Below the pieces are notes generated by a model, which was not told where the DNA came from, did no database searches, and saw only the letters and a list, made by a program, of their open reading frames with translations. From positions 1 to 28,794 of the forward strand of contig JBDSTZ010000142.1 in the NCBI GenBank assembly GCA_039927975.1: a DNA stretch of 28,794 bases. Reading direction: 5' to 3'. The translations under genes and the position numbers were made by a program. This document shows, piece by piece, positions 1 to 9,214 of the stretch. The first letter of the stretch is position 1, and the number at the start of each line of letters is the position of its first letter. This stretch comes from JBDSTZ01 sp039927975 (lineage in GTDB: Bacteria > Pseudomonadota > Gammaproteobacteria > Burkholderiales > Burkholderiaceae_D).

Positions 1-1284
1 GTTGCGCTGCTCATTATTGCGACGCCCATTCGCCGGCAAGCTCGGCGCAGCCGGCGCCAGCTGCGCCGCCACCAGGTTGATCGCGCGGCCCACCGTCTTC
101 GGCTCGTTGCGCACCTCAATCGTACCGCGCCGGCCGAAATGGTCATTCGGCACCACGGTCACGCCGTTCTGGCGGTAGTTCGGCGAGACGCCGCCGCGAT
201 TATCGTTCCAGGCGTGCTTGTTCACCCAGTCGAGGTGGTTGCGCGACATGCCGTAGGTCGGCACATAACGGTCGTGCGGTGCCAGCGGATACCAGCCCTG
301 CGCCGGCCGCGAACCGCCGGTGCCGAAATTGACCGCCCAGTTGGTGCCGCCGACCCAGCCGACCAGCGCCGGCGACCACACCGGACGGCCGCTGTTGCGC
401 CCCGGCGCCCAGGCCCAGCGCTGGTTCACCTGCACCCAGCGGCCGTAATGGAAGGGCGCGTAGCCCCACGGCGCGTTGTCGACCCAGGTCCAGCCCCATG
501 GCGACACGTAGGTCCAGCGGCCGTCGCGGTAGGGCGCCCAGTCGTAGCCGACATTGCGCGGGATCCACAGCGGGCCGTATTCCGCATCGTCGCGCCACAC
601 GCCGTTCTGGTCGAGTTCCTCGTAACCAGTCATCTCGCTGGTGACATACTGCGCCGAAATCGAGTTCTCGTCGCGCTGGTCGCGCTGCAAGCTCCAGTCG
701 TCGAAACTGTCGCGCGCGGCTACGCCGGTGAACACCTCGTCGCCGCGCAGTTCAGCGCGCTTGCCGGCGCGCACGATCAAGCGCGCACCGCCACCGCCGT
801 CGAGCAGCGCCACGCCGTCGAACACATTGACCACGCTGGTGTTGGCCTGGCGGCCGGCGTCGATCCGGAAGCGGCCCGGCTGCTGCAGGCGCAGCGTGCC
901 TTCCGGCGTGGTCAGCTCGAAGCCGTCGACCACTTCGGCGTTGCGCACTCGCAGGTTGACGCTGCCGTAGCGCAGGTTCAGGCGCAGGCTGTCGTCGTCG
1001 AGTTGAATGATTTCCAGCGCGGTGTCCGGCCCCAGCCGCACCGAGGTCGAGCCGACCCGGAATTCGGCGCGGCCGTCGCGCCCGGTGCTGATCCGGTTTT
1101 GCGAGGTTACTGGCCAGTTGAGCAGGGCGCCGGTGGCTTGTTCGCCCTCGTCGTCGTCGATGCTCACTTGTCCCTGGGTCAGCGAGACCCGTCCCACCCG
1201 CGTCGGCGCATCGTCGGCCAGGGCAAGCGACGACAAGGCCGACAACACCAGGATGGCGATGGTTTTTTTGATGCGAGTAGTCAT
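1..1284 (-). CDS. FecR-like / DUF6600 secreted protein (3' end beyond window)
   Basis: Reading from the ATG at 1284 (GGAG 8 nt upstream) gives 428 codons without a stop up to the window edge, so the C-terminus is missing. Residues 1-23 form a signal peptide (basic MTTRIKK, hydrophobic core, LALA before DD), so the product is exported. Residues of about 25-190 resemble a FecR-type beta domain: a perturbation-response style repeat with inRISTGRDGRAEF and FELTTPEGTLRL segments. From about residue 225 the protein is very rich in Trp, Tyr, Gly and Pro, with repeated WAPYRDGRW / YAPFHYGRW-like units, the hallmark of DUF6600. The family is common in Oxalobacteraceae and has no settled function; a cell-envelope role is inference. 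It is a separate unit from the downstream minus-strand lysE gene because about 130 nt lie between them. Confidence 0.8.
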   Translation of the reverse strand, partial: MTTRIKKTIAILVLSALSSLALADDAPTRVGRVSLTQGQVSIDDDEGEQATGALLNWPVTSQNRISTGRDGRAEFRVGSTSVRLGPDTALEIIQLDDDSLRLNLRYGSVNLRVRNAEVVDGFELTTPEGTLRLQQPGRFRIDAGRQANTSVVNVFDGVALLDGGGGARLIVRAGKRAELRGDEVFTGVAARDSFDDWSLQRDQRDENSISAQYVTSEMTGYEELDQNGVWRDDAEYGPLWIPRNVGYDWAPYRDGRWTYVSPWGWTWVDNAPWGYAPFHYGRWVQVNQRWAWAPGRNSGRPVWSPALVGWVGGTNWAVNFGTGGSRPAQGWYPLAPHDRYVPTYGMSRNHLDWVNKHAWNDNRGGVSPNYRQNGVTVVPNDHFGRRGTIEVRNEPKTVGRAINLVAAQLAPAAPSLPANGRRNNEQRN

Positions 1285-1418
1285 GATTTGGCTCCAGGGA
1301 CACGAACGCACACTGCGTCGAATGTCATTACAACGCGGCACACGCCGGGGGACAACAGGAATTACAAAACGTTGCATGTCGGCAGTGGCAATTGGCCAAT
1401 ACCACGCGTGCCAAGGCG

Positions 1419-2057
1419 TCAAGCCGGCGCCCCGCGCTTGACGAAAAACAGCGCGCCGCCCACCAGTACCAGCAGGCCGCCAAAAAAGCGGTTCTGCTTT
1501 TTCACCGCGCGGGCGTCGCGAAAAAAACCTTGCATCGACGACGCCAGAAAGGCGTAGCCATGCATGACGATGGTGTCGATGGTGCACATCGTCACCCCGA
1601 GGATCAGCAGTTGCGGCAGCAGGGCGGCCTGCTGCGAAATGAATTGGGGCAGCACGGCGACCATGAAAATGATGCCCTTCGGATTGGTCGCATTGGTCAG
1701 GAAGCCGGTCAGCACGCGCCGCCCGAAACCGGGCGCGGCGGCCAGCACCGGCGCCTTGTCGCTGGCCGGACCGACCTGCGCGCGCCACTGGCTCACGCCG
1801 AGATAAATCAGGTATAGCGCGCCGATCGTCTTGACGATATTGAACGCGACTTCGGACGCCAGCAGCAGCGAGCCGACGCCGGCGCCGGCGATCGTCAGGA
1901 TCAGCAGCAGGCCGCATTGCAGGCCGAACACGGTGGCGCTGGCCTTGCGCAAGCCGTAGGCCAGGCCGTGCGACATCGACAGCACGGCGCCCGAACCGGG
2001 CGAGACGGCGATGATGGTGCCGGCGATGACGAAGGTGATCCAGGTGGAGAAACTCAT
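1419..2057 (-). CDS. LysE/RhtB-family amino-acid exporter
   Basis: A 212-residue inner-membrane protein with about six hydrophobic segments, the usual size for the LysE/RhtB/CadD superfamily. The N-terminal segment TIIAVSPGSGAVLSMSHGL followed by GLRKA matches the family signature (a PGP-like turn, here PGS, then a Gly-Arg/Leu-Arg loop). The motif TNATNPKGIIF at about residues 120-130 is the second family hallmark (NPK loop). Such proteins export amino acids or derivatives such as homoserine lactone, threonine or lysine by proton antiport; the substrate cannot be told from sequence. It stands alone: the next minus-strand gene upstream (HU) is 190 nt away across a repeat-bearing leader. Confidence 0.88.
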   Translation of the reverse strand: MSFSTWITFVIAGTIIAVSPGSGAVLSMSHGLAYGLRKASATVFGLQCGLLLILTIAGAGVGSLLLASEVAFNIVKTIGALYLIYLGVSQWRAQVGPASDKAPVLAAAPGFGRRVLTGFLTNATNPKGIIFMVAVLPQFISQQAALLPQLLILGVTMCTIDTIVMHGYAFLASSMQGFFRDARAVKKQNRFFGGLLVLVGGALFFVKRGAPA

Positions 2058-2094
2058 GCGGACCGATCTGGTGGGGTGGACACGCGCGGCTTGC

Positions 2095-2148
2095 GGTAGC
2101 TGAGGTAGCTGGTGTACATACGGTGCGGTACGTGCGGTACAGTCGGGA
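2095..2148. repeat. degenerate 9-bp periodic repeat upstream of lysE-type gene
   Basis: Two near-perfect 9-mers (ggtagctga, ggtagctgg) at 2095-2112 are followed in phase by ggtgcggta and cgtgcggta at 2122-2139. The same stretch contains a perfect tandem gtgcggtac at 2123-2131 and 2132-2140. The repeat sits 38-90 nt upstream of the exporter start on the minus strand, where promoter or regulator sites would be expected. Function unknown. Confidence 0.6.
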
Positions 2149-2248
2149 CCTGCGATGGGAGAGTTGCTGCGCCGGCGCCAGGCAAGCGCCGCCGCGCCGC
2201 AGACCCTGGCGCCATCAGCGCCGCGGCCCGCGCGCGGTGTCGAAAGTC

Positions 2249-2533
2249 TTACTTCTTCTTCGGATTGACAGCGGCCTTGAGGGTCGCGCCAGCCGAGAAT
2301 TTTGGCGATTTCGATGCGGCGATCTTGATCGGTGCGCCGGTCGATGGATTGCGGCCCTTGCGTGCGGCGCGCTTGGCGACCGAGAACGTGCCGAAGCCGG
2401 TGATACCGACCGTGTCGCCTTTTTTCAGACGCTCGGTGATGATCTCGATGACCGTGTTAACCGCGCTGTTGGCTGCTGCGCCGGACATTTCTGTACGCTT
2501 CGCAAATTCTGCAATCAGTTCGCCTTTTTTCAT
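2249..2533 (-). CDS. HU-family DNA-binding protein
   Basis: A 94-residue protein of typical HU length. It begins MKKGELIAEFAKRTEMS, has the helix-turn-helix dimer core, then GFGTFSVAKRAARKGRNPSTG, which is the family beta-arm signature with the DNA-intercalating proline in RNPSTG. It ends in a lysine-rich AVNPKKK tail, common in beta-proteobacterial HU. As a small homodimeric nucleoid protein it bends and compacts DNA. The start is supported by a strong GGGAGGA ribosome site 5 nt before the ATG. The upstream 2534-2600 region is AT-rich against a GC-rich background, as expected for the promoter of a highly expressed gene. Divergent from the DUF808 gene. Confidence 0.95.
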   Translation of the reverse strand: MKKGELIAEFAKRTEMSGAAANSAVNTVIEIITERLKKGDTVGITGFGTFSVAKRAARKGRNPSTGAPIKIAASKSPKFSAGATLKAAVNPKKK

Positions 2534-2733
2534 TACTATCCTCCCGGGTTAAAAGAGCGGGAAGATTAGCATAATTATTGCCGCATGTAATAAATTCCGT
2601 GAAGCCGGCACAAAAGTAAGCCTTGCTGTGACAGGCCCGCAGCGTTTTTCGGTCACCCGCGTCGCCCCCTTCGCCGGCCCGCCGCGCGCGCGCTCGGGTA
2701 AGATATGTCTTTTCGACCATGGGGGAAGCAATA

Positions 2734-3663
<930 letters not shown>

Positions 3664-3675
<12 letters not shown>

Positions 3676-3775
3676 AACTGCTCCACTGAGGCCGCTCCAC
3701 TGATACTGCTCCACTGAGGCCGCTCCACTGAAACTGCTCCACTGAGGACGCTCCATTGACGCAACGCCACTGACA
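3664..3775. repeat. 14-bp tandem array, about 8 units, beginning over the DUF808 stop codon
   Basis: Units of 14 bp (ctgctccactgagg and variants) run from 3664 to 3775. The six central units (3678-3761) are the clearest; the first (cctgcgcactgaaa) contains the DUF808 stop codon and the last (caacgccactgaca) is decayed. Units alternate between two subtypes (ctgctccactgagg and ccgctccactgaNa), so the array also reads as a 28-bp repeat. Each unit carries TGA, and 14 is not a multiple of 3, so all three forward frames are closed every 42 bp. Confidence 0.9.
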
Positions 3776-3929
3776 GCGCTGCGCCGAGGCGAGTCCTCCA
3801 GCCTGCCGCCCCGCGCAGGTCCATTTCCACCGGTTCGCCCTGACAGCCCTTTTGGCGCCCGTCAGCGCCGCCAACGGAACCTCTCGCCTTCCAAATGCTC
3901 AAACCGTTTTGGACGTGGACGAGGGCTAT

Positions 3930-6047
3930 ATGGACGAGCTCCAACAACGCCTGCATTTTGCATTGGCAACGGCGCACATGGCGATATGGGATTCGACGGT
4001 CGTCGATGGCGACATCCGCGCGGGCGAGGTAAACTGGTCGGCCGAGGGCGCCACGCTGCTCGGCCTGCCCACCGAGGCCCTGCGCCAGCCTTTCCGCGAG
4101 TTTCTCGGCTTCGTGCACCCCGACGACCGCGACGGCCTTACCGCCACCATCCAGCAACGCGTCAACGAATGCGCCGACTACGAGGTCGAATACCGGGTCC
4201 GGCACGCCGACGGCGCCCTGCGCTGGCTGGCCGCGCGTGCCCAGACCGTGTGCGGCGAGGACGGCGCTATCCGCACCCTCGGCATCATCTGGGACATCAC
4301 CGAACGCAAGCAGCAGGAGCTGGCCCTGTTCGAACAAAAAGAGCTCGCCGAAGTCACCCTGAGCTCGATCGGCGACGGCGTCATCACCACCGATTCGCTC
4401 GGCCGCACGCGCTTCCTGAACCGCACCGCCGAACAACTGACCGGCTGGACCACCGAACTGGCCGCCGGCGTCAACATCGGCCAGGTCATGCGCATCGTCA
4501 ACGACGCCACCGGCGAGGAAGCCGAAAACGTCGCCCACAAATGCCTGCGCCTGCGCCAGTCGGTCGGCCTGTCGGCGCACAGCCACCTGGTCACGCGCGA
4601 GGGACGCCGGGTCGCCATCGAGGACTCGGCGGCGCCGATCTGGTCGAAGGACGGCGAAGTGCTCGGCGTGGTGGCGGTGTTCCACGACGTCAGCCACGAA
4701 CACAAGCTGGCCCACCAGATCAGCTGGCAAGCGGCCCACGACGGCTTGACCGGCCTGATCAACCGGCGCGAGTTCGAAGCCACCATCGCCGCCGCGCTCG
4801 CCACCGCCAAGGAAGAAAGCCACGCCCACGCGCTGCTGTTCATGGACCTGGACCGCTTCAAGATCATCAACGACACCAGCGGCCACGGCGCCGGCGACCT
4901 GCTGCTGCAACTGCTGGCCAAGATGCTGCAAACCCACCTGCGCGAGAGCGACGTGCTGGCGCGCCTGGGCGGCGACGAGCTGGGCGTGCTGCTCAACTGC
5001 TGCCCGCTGCAGCAAGCGCTCACCCGCGCCGACGAGCTGCGCCGCGCCATCAAGGAATTCCGCTTCGTCTGGGACCGCCGCAGCTTCGAGCTGGGGGTTT
5101 CGATCGGCCTGGTCGAAATCGATGAAAACAGCAAATCGATGACCGAGCTGCTGATCGCCGCCGACCAGGCGTGCTACCTGGCCAAGGAGCAAGGCCGCAA
5201 CCGGGTTCACGTGTACCACGAGTCCGACGTGATGCTGGGGCGCCGCCACGGCGAAATGCTGTGGGTCTCGCGCCTGAACGACGCTTTCGCCCAGGACCGC
5301 TTCCGCCTGTTCGTCCAGCCCATCGTCGGCACCGGCCACGGCGCGCAGGCCAACGGCGCGCCGCACGACGAGGTGCTGGTGCGCATTGCCGAGGGCAAGG
5401 GCGGGCTGATCCTGCCGGGCGCCTTCATCCCGGCCGCCGAACGCTACGACCTGATGGCCCCGCTCGACCGCTGGGTCATCGCGCGCGTGTGCCGCCACGT
5501 GCACGAGGAGCAGGTGCGCGAAGCCGCAGCCCTGGCCGGCGGCGCGCAGGGGGCGGCGAGCGCCGGGGCGCGGCTGTATTCGATCAACCTGTCGGGCACC
5601 TCGCTCAACGACGACGGCATGTTCGACCACATCACGCGCCAGTTTTCCGATTTCCAGATCGACCCGGCGCGCATCTGCTTTGAAATCACCGAGACCGCCA
5701 TCATCGCCCACCTGACCAAGGCGCAGGAATTCATGGCCCGGCTGCGCGCGCTGGGCTGCCGCTTCTCGCTCGACGACTTCGGCAGCGGCCTGTCCTCGTT
5801 CGCCTACCTGCGCTCGCTGCCGGTCGACTATCTGAAAATCGACGGCGTGTTCGTGCGCGACATCGCCACCAACGAGATCAACCGCGCCATGGTCAAGGCC
5901 ATCAACGAGGTCGGCCACGTGATGGGCATCGCCACCGTCGCCGAGTACGTGGAGGACCAGGCCACCTTCGACATCGTGCGCGAGCTGGGCATCGATTACG
6001 CCCAGGGGCACGCGGTGGGGCAGCCGCGTCCGCTGGAAATGGCGTGA
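3930..6047 (+). CDS. PAS-PAS-GGDEF-EAL cyclic-di-GMP signalling protein
   Basis: A 705-residue cytoplasmic protein with no membrane segment. The start at 3930 (MDELQQRLHF) has GAGGG 4 nt upstream; a TTG 78 nt earlier is in frame but unlikely. Residues of about 8-125 are a PAS/PAC domain ending WDITERKQQE. Residues 142-260 are a second PAS (SIGDGVITTD). Residues of about 265-430 are a GGDEF domain whose signature reads GGDEL (347-351), with an RESD inhibitory site five residues before it (338-341). Residues of about 445-700 are an EAL domain with EVLVR (481-485) in place of EALxR, NLSG (553), EITET (585), DDFGSG (615) and YLKIDG. Phosphodiesterase residues are otherwise kept, so c-di-GMP hydrolysis with a regulatory or weak cyclase domain is the likeliest activity. 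PAS ligands are unknown. Confidence 0.93.
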   Translation: MDELQQRLHFALATAHMAIWDSTVVDGDIRAGEVNWSAEGATLLGLPTEALRQPFREFLGFVHPDDRDGLTATIQQRVNECADYEVEYRVRHADGALRWLAARAQTVCGEDGAIRTLGIIWDITERKQQELALFEQKELAEVTLSSIGDGVITTDSLGRTRFLNRTAEQLTGWTTELAAGVNIGQVMRIVNDATGEEAENVAHKCLRLRQSVGLSAHSHLVTREGRRVAIEDSAAPIWSKDGEVLGVVAVFHDVSHEHKLAHQISWQAAHDGLTGLINRREFEATIAAALATAKEESHAHALLFMDLDRFKIINDTSGHGAGDLLLQLLAKMLQTHLRESDVLARLGGDELGVLLNCCPLQQALTRADELRRAIKEFRFVWDRRSFELGVSIGLVEIDENSKSMTELLIAADQACYLAKEQGRNRVHVYHESDVMLGRRHGEMLWVSRLNDAFAQDRFRLFVQPIVGTGHGAQANGAPHDEVLVRIAEGKGGLILPGAFIPAAERYDLMAPLDRWVIARVCRHVHEEQVREAAALAGGAQGAASAGARLYSINLSGTSLNDDGMFDHITRQFSDFQIDPARICFEITETAIIAHLTKAQEFMARLRALGCRFSLDDFGSGLSSFAYLRSLPVDYLKIDGVFVRDIATNEINRAMVKAINEVGHVMGIATVAEYVEDQATFDIVRELGIDYAQGHAVGQPRPLEMA

Positions 6048-6208
6048 GGCCGGCGCCGCCGCGTGCATCGGGCGGGCAAGCGGCGCCGGGGGACGCACAC
6101 GGCCTTGTGTGCTGGCGACGGAGCGGCTGGACAACAATCGCCATGCGGCCTGCTGGCAACAGGAGAGCAATCGTCAGCTTGCCGCCCGCGCCGCTTCAAC
6201 AAACCAGC

Positions 6209-6721
6209 TCAGAGCGCCGTCAATTGCCCGCGCGCCCTTTGCATCAGGTTGAGGCCGTCGCGCACCGCCCAGGCGAGCGAACCGGCTGCCATCGCGCTCA
6301 TCACCCAGCTGGCCCAGCCGTAGTCGGCGCGCGGCAGGGCGCTCGGCAAGGCGTGCCAGCCGATCAGGGTCTGCGCCAGCAGCGTCATCACGACGCCCAG
6401 GTTGACGAACAGGAAAACATGCGCCACCCGCTCGGTCGGCGGCAACACGCGGGTGTCGCCTTCGATCACGGTGTCGCGGGTCGACACCACCAGCTCGGCG
6501 AGAAACAGCGCCACGATCCACCAGGCAAACTGGCCGTGCCACTCGAGCCAGGCCAGCGAAAAGAAGATGGCGGCGAACAGCAGTTCGCGCGCGCAATGGA
6601 GCTGCTGCTCCGGGCCGGCGTTGGGCTGGGACGGCAGCTTGGCGATGAGCTCGTGGTTGAGCACGACATCGGTGCCGCCAATAATGCCGTGCACCATGAG
6701 CGCGTAGACGAATGCGGGCAC
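6209..6721 (-). CDS. hypothetical multi-pass membrane protein
   Basis: A 170-residue protein with a GTG start at 6721, supported by AAGGAG 5 nt upstream. It has four or five hydrophobic helices: the N-terminus to about residue 16, about 47-64 and 66-82 (FFSLAWLEW, WWIVALFLAEL), about 100-122 and about 135-155. A conserved-looking polar stretch STRDTVIEGDTR sits between the second pair of helices. No family is recognised. It lies 79 nt downstream of another small minus-strand membrane protein and both diverge from an SDR-DoxX/DUF2269 operon, so a shared membrane-related role is possible. That link is inference from neighbourhood only. Confidence 0.75.
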   Translation of the reverse strand: MPAFVYALMVHGIIGGTDVVLNHELIAKLPSQPNAGPEQQLHCARELLFAAIFFSLAWLEWHGQFAWWIVALFLAELVVSTRDTVIEGDTRVLPPTERVAHVFLFVNLGVVMTLLAQTLIGWHALPSALPRADYGWASWVMSAMAAGSLAWAVRDGLNLMQRARGQLTAL

Positions 6722-6800
6722 GCTGACTCCTTCTCGCTTAGACTATGGTCTCGGTTGCGGGTCTCTGGTCTCGGTCGTTAGCCTTGGTCGCCGGTCCCGG

Positions 6801-7280
6801 TCAGTTTCGCCGGCACAGCATGGCGCCGCCGGCCAGGCCGAGGCCGAAGGCGGTGTAGACCAGCGCCAGCGCCGGTTTGGACAGATGTTTTTCGTAGCCG
6901 GGTTCGAGCCGGCGCGGCGTCAGCTTGTAGTCGGTGAAGCAGGCCACGGCCGAGGTGGCGAGGGCCGCGCCGACCGTGGTCGCCGTGTCCTTGCGGTCGA
7001 GCCTGGGGCCCATGAAGCGCTCGAACAGCACCGCCCAGAAGGTGGCGCTGGCGTGATGAATGATGAAGCCGGGCAGGGTGTAGCGCAGCGAGGCCTCGTG
7101 ATGGCCGGCCGCCTTGTCGCCCCAGATCCAGTGGCTGACGGCATTGGTCGGGGCGAACATGCTGCCGGTGCCGGCCTTGCCGAGCGCCGCCAGGGCGGCG
7201 GTCGACAACAGGCTGGCGGTGGCGCCCGAGACGGCGCCGCGTTGCAAAGAACTTGTCCAGTTTTCCTGGCTTTTTTCCAT
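6801..7280 (-). CDS. conserved hypothetical membrane protein
   Basis: A 159-residue protein with ATG at 7280 and GAGG 6 nt upstream. It has an N-terminal glycine/alanine-rich hydrophobic stretch (AVSGATASLLSTAALAAL), a segment with paired histidines (LPGFIIHHASATFWAVLFERF, about 68-88), a third hydrophobic stretch (about 100-120), and a C-terminal helix ending in GGAMLCRRN. The HH pair and the FAPTNAVSHWIWGD segment may be conserved. The layout resembles small YagU/DUF1440-type membrane proteins, but that is only a resemblance and no function is assigned. Its start faces the SDR-DoxX operon across a 185-nt divergent promoter region. Confidence 0.72.
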   Translation of the reverse strand: MEKSQENWTSSLQRGAVSGATASLLSTAALAALGKAGTGSMFAPTNAVSHWIWGDKAAGHHEASLRYTLPGFIIHHASATFWAVLFERFMGPRLDRKDTATTVGAALATSAVACFTDYKLTPRRLEPGYEKHLSKPALALVYTAFGLGLAGGAMLCRRN

Positions 7281-7323
7281 GATGGCCTCGCGCTCGAAGT
7301 GGGGTGGCGAAAAATGAAAATAC

Positions 7324-7358
7324 GAACCTTATTTGCTGCGAACCTTACTTTGAACCTT
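7324..7358. repeat. three direct GAACCTT heptamers in a divergent promoter region
   Basis: The heptamer gaacctt occurs exactly at 7324-7330, 7340-7346 and 7352-7358, with start-to-start spacing of 16 and 12 bp. It lies between divergent genes starting at 7280 (minus) and 7466 (plus), so it may be an iterated regulator-binding site. GAAC also resembles the -35 core of ECF sigma promoters; no matching -10 was identified with confidence. Confidence 0.45.
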
Positions 7359-7465
7359 GCACTTGAATACTTGGCGCGACATGCCCGCCTCGCAGGGATC
7401 GCGCCGCCGTCCCGTGTTAGCGTGCGGACGGCCGCTTGCAACAAGAAAAAGTTCACAGGAGCAGA

Positions 7466-8749
7466 ATGCGTATCTTGCTGACAGGATCAACCGGATTGCT
7501 GGGCCGCGCGCTGGCGACGGCCTTGCTGGCCGAGGGCCACGAACTGGTGTGCGCGGTGCGCAAGGCGCCGCCTGCCGCCCGGCCGGGCGAGCGATTCATC
7601 CATGCCGACTTCACCAAGGATACCGACAAATCCGTTTGGCTGGCGCGCCTGGCGCAGATCGACGTCGTCGTCAACGCGGTCGGCATTTTTCGTGAATCGG
7701 GCGGCCAGCGCTTCGACACCTTGCACACCGCCACACCGTGCGCGCTGTTCGCCGCCTGCGCCGAGATCGGCACTGTTCAACAGGTGGTGCAAGTGTCCGC
7801 GCTGGGCGCCGACAGCGCCGCGCGCAGCCGCTACCACCTGAGCAAGAAGGCGGCCGACGACTACCTCGCCATGCTGCCGGTGAACTCGGCCATCGTCCAG
7901 CCCTCGCTGATCTACGCCAGCGGCGGCGCCAGCGCGCGCGTGTTCCGCACGCTCGCCAGCATGCCGCTGTGCCCGCGCTTCGGCAAGGCGCCGCAACTGG
8001 TGCAGCCGATCGACCTCGACGACGCGGTCGCCGCTATCGTCAAGCTGATCGATGAAGCACTGGCGCGGGCGGCGGCGCCCGAGCCGCAGCGCATCGCCCT
8101 GGTCGGGCCGCAAGCGATGCCCTTCACCGACTACCTGGCGTTTCTGCGCGCGGCGATGGGCATGGGCCGCCTGCGCGTGCTGCCGCTGCCGTCTGCGCTG
8201 GCGCGCATGGCGGCGGCCATCGGCGGGCTGCTGCCCGGCAGCCTGCTCGACCCCGAAGCGCTGGCCATGCTCGACCGCGGCAATAGCGCCGACCCGGCCG
8301 CCACCACCCGCCTGCTGGGCCACCCGCCGCGGCCGGTGACCGACTTCGTGCGCGAGCCGCGCTCCGAGCGCCAGCAAGCCAAGCTGGGCTGGCTGCTGCC
8401 GCTGCTGCGCCTGTCGATCGCGGCGGTGTGGATCGGCACCGCCATCGTGTCGGCGCGCTACCCCCTGCAGGCGAGCTACGAGCTGCTCGCGCGCAGCGGC
8501 GTGCAGCACGCGCTGCAGCCCTTGATGCTGGCCGGCGCGATCGGCCTCGACCTGCTGCTGGGCCTGGGTACCCTCCTGCTCGCGCGGCGCCGCCGGTTGT
8601 GGCAATTGCAGTTGGCCCTGATCGGTTTCTACACCGTGGTGATCGCCGTGCGCCTGCCTGAATTCGTCTGGCATCCCTACGGACCGCTGCTCAAGAACCT
8701 GCCGATGCTGGCCGCCATCTGGCTGCTGCTCGAACTCGAGGAAGAATGA
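7466..8749 (+). CDS. SDR-family NAD(P)-binding oxidoreductase fused to DoxX-like membrane domain
   Basis: A 427-residue two-part protein. The start at 7466 (MRILLTGSTGLLGRA) follows ACAGGAGC and puts the Rossmann motif TGSTGLLG at residues 6-13; an upstream in-frame start at 7436 has no ribosome site. Residues 1 to about 290 are an extended SDR/NmrA-like domain, with DVVVNAVGIF, a SRYHLSKKAADDYL segment carrying a YxxxK-type pair, and a QPSLIYASGG strand. Residues of about 305-425 contain four hydrophobic helices like DoxX/DoxD quinone-linked membrane proteins. This fusion is known in proteobacteria without a defined substrate. It is first in an operon, with its stop directly abutting the DUF2269 start. 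Confidence 0.88.
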   Translation: MRILLTGSTGLLGRALATALLAEGHELVCAVRKAPPAARPGERFIHADFTKDTDKSVWLARLAQIDVVVNAVGIFRESGGQRFDTLHTATPCALFAACAEIGTVQQVVQVSALGADSAARSRYHLSKKAADDYLAMLPVNSAIVQPSLIYASGGASARVFRTLASMPLCPRFGKAPQLVQPIDLDDAVAAIVKLIDEALARAAAPEPQRIALVGPQAMPFTDYLAFLRAAMGMGRLRVLPLPSALARMAAAIGGLLPGSLLDPEALAMLDRGNSADPAATTRLLGHPPRPVTDFVREPRSERQQAKLGWLLPLLRLSIAAVWIGTAIVSARYPLQASYELLARSGVQHALQPLMLAGAIGLDLLLGLGTLLLARRRRLWQLQLALIGFYTVVIAVRLPEFVWHPYGPLLKNLPMLAAIWLLLELEEE

Positions 8750-9214
8750 ATGGAATACATCATCGTCAAGTGGCTGCATATCCTGTCGTCGACTTTCCTG
8801 TTCGGCACCGGAATCGGCTCGGCGTTCTACATGCTCTTCGCCAATATCAGTCGGGACGTGCGAGCCATCGCCGTCGTCGCGCGCTACGTCGTGATCGCCG
8901 ACTGGCTGTTCACCGCCACCACCGCCGTGATCCAGCCCGTGACCGGCTTCTACCTGATCCACTTGGCCGGCTTTCCGCTGCACAGCCGCTGGATCATGTG
9001 GTCGCTCGCGCTGTACGTGCTGGCCGGCGCCTGCTGGCTGCCGGTGGTGTGGATCCAGATTCGCTTGCGCGACATGGCGCAGGCCGCCGTGCGCGACGGC
9101 ACCGAATTGAGCGCGGCCTACTGGCGCCTGATGCGCATCTGGGTAGCGCTCGGCATCCCCGCCTTCCTCGCCTTTGTCGTGATCTTTTACTTGATGGTGG
9201 CGAAACCGGCATGA
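8750..9214 (+). CDS. DUF2269 family inner-membrane protein
   Basis: A 154-residue, four-helix membrane protein. It begins MEYIIVKWLHILSSTFLFG, the characteristic DUF2269 opening with a membrane-embedded His, followed by a GIGSAFYML turn. Later segments are DWLFTATTAVIQPVTG, SLALYVLAGACWLPVVWIQIRLRDMA and a C-terminal helix. The family resembles b-type-cytochrome-like integral proteins, but haem binding is not shown by sequence alone. The start codon follows the TGA of the SDR-DoxX gene with no gap and its own stop overlaps the next ATG, so the three genes are translationally coupled. Confidence 0.9.
   Translation: MEYIIVKWLHILSSTFLFGTGIGSAFYMLFANISRDVRAIAVVARYVVIADWLFTATTAVIQPVTGFYLIHLAGFPLHSRWIMWSLALYVLAGACWLPVVWIQIRLRDMAQAAVRDGTELSAAYWRLMRIWVALGIPAFLAFVVIFYLMVAKPA

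Noticed and set aside
6746..6775. Two copies of tggtctcggt with 20-bp period between small membrane protein genes
   Set aside because: Short, surrounded by degenerate ggtc-rich sequence in a GC-rich gap; no sign of function.
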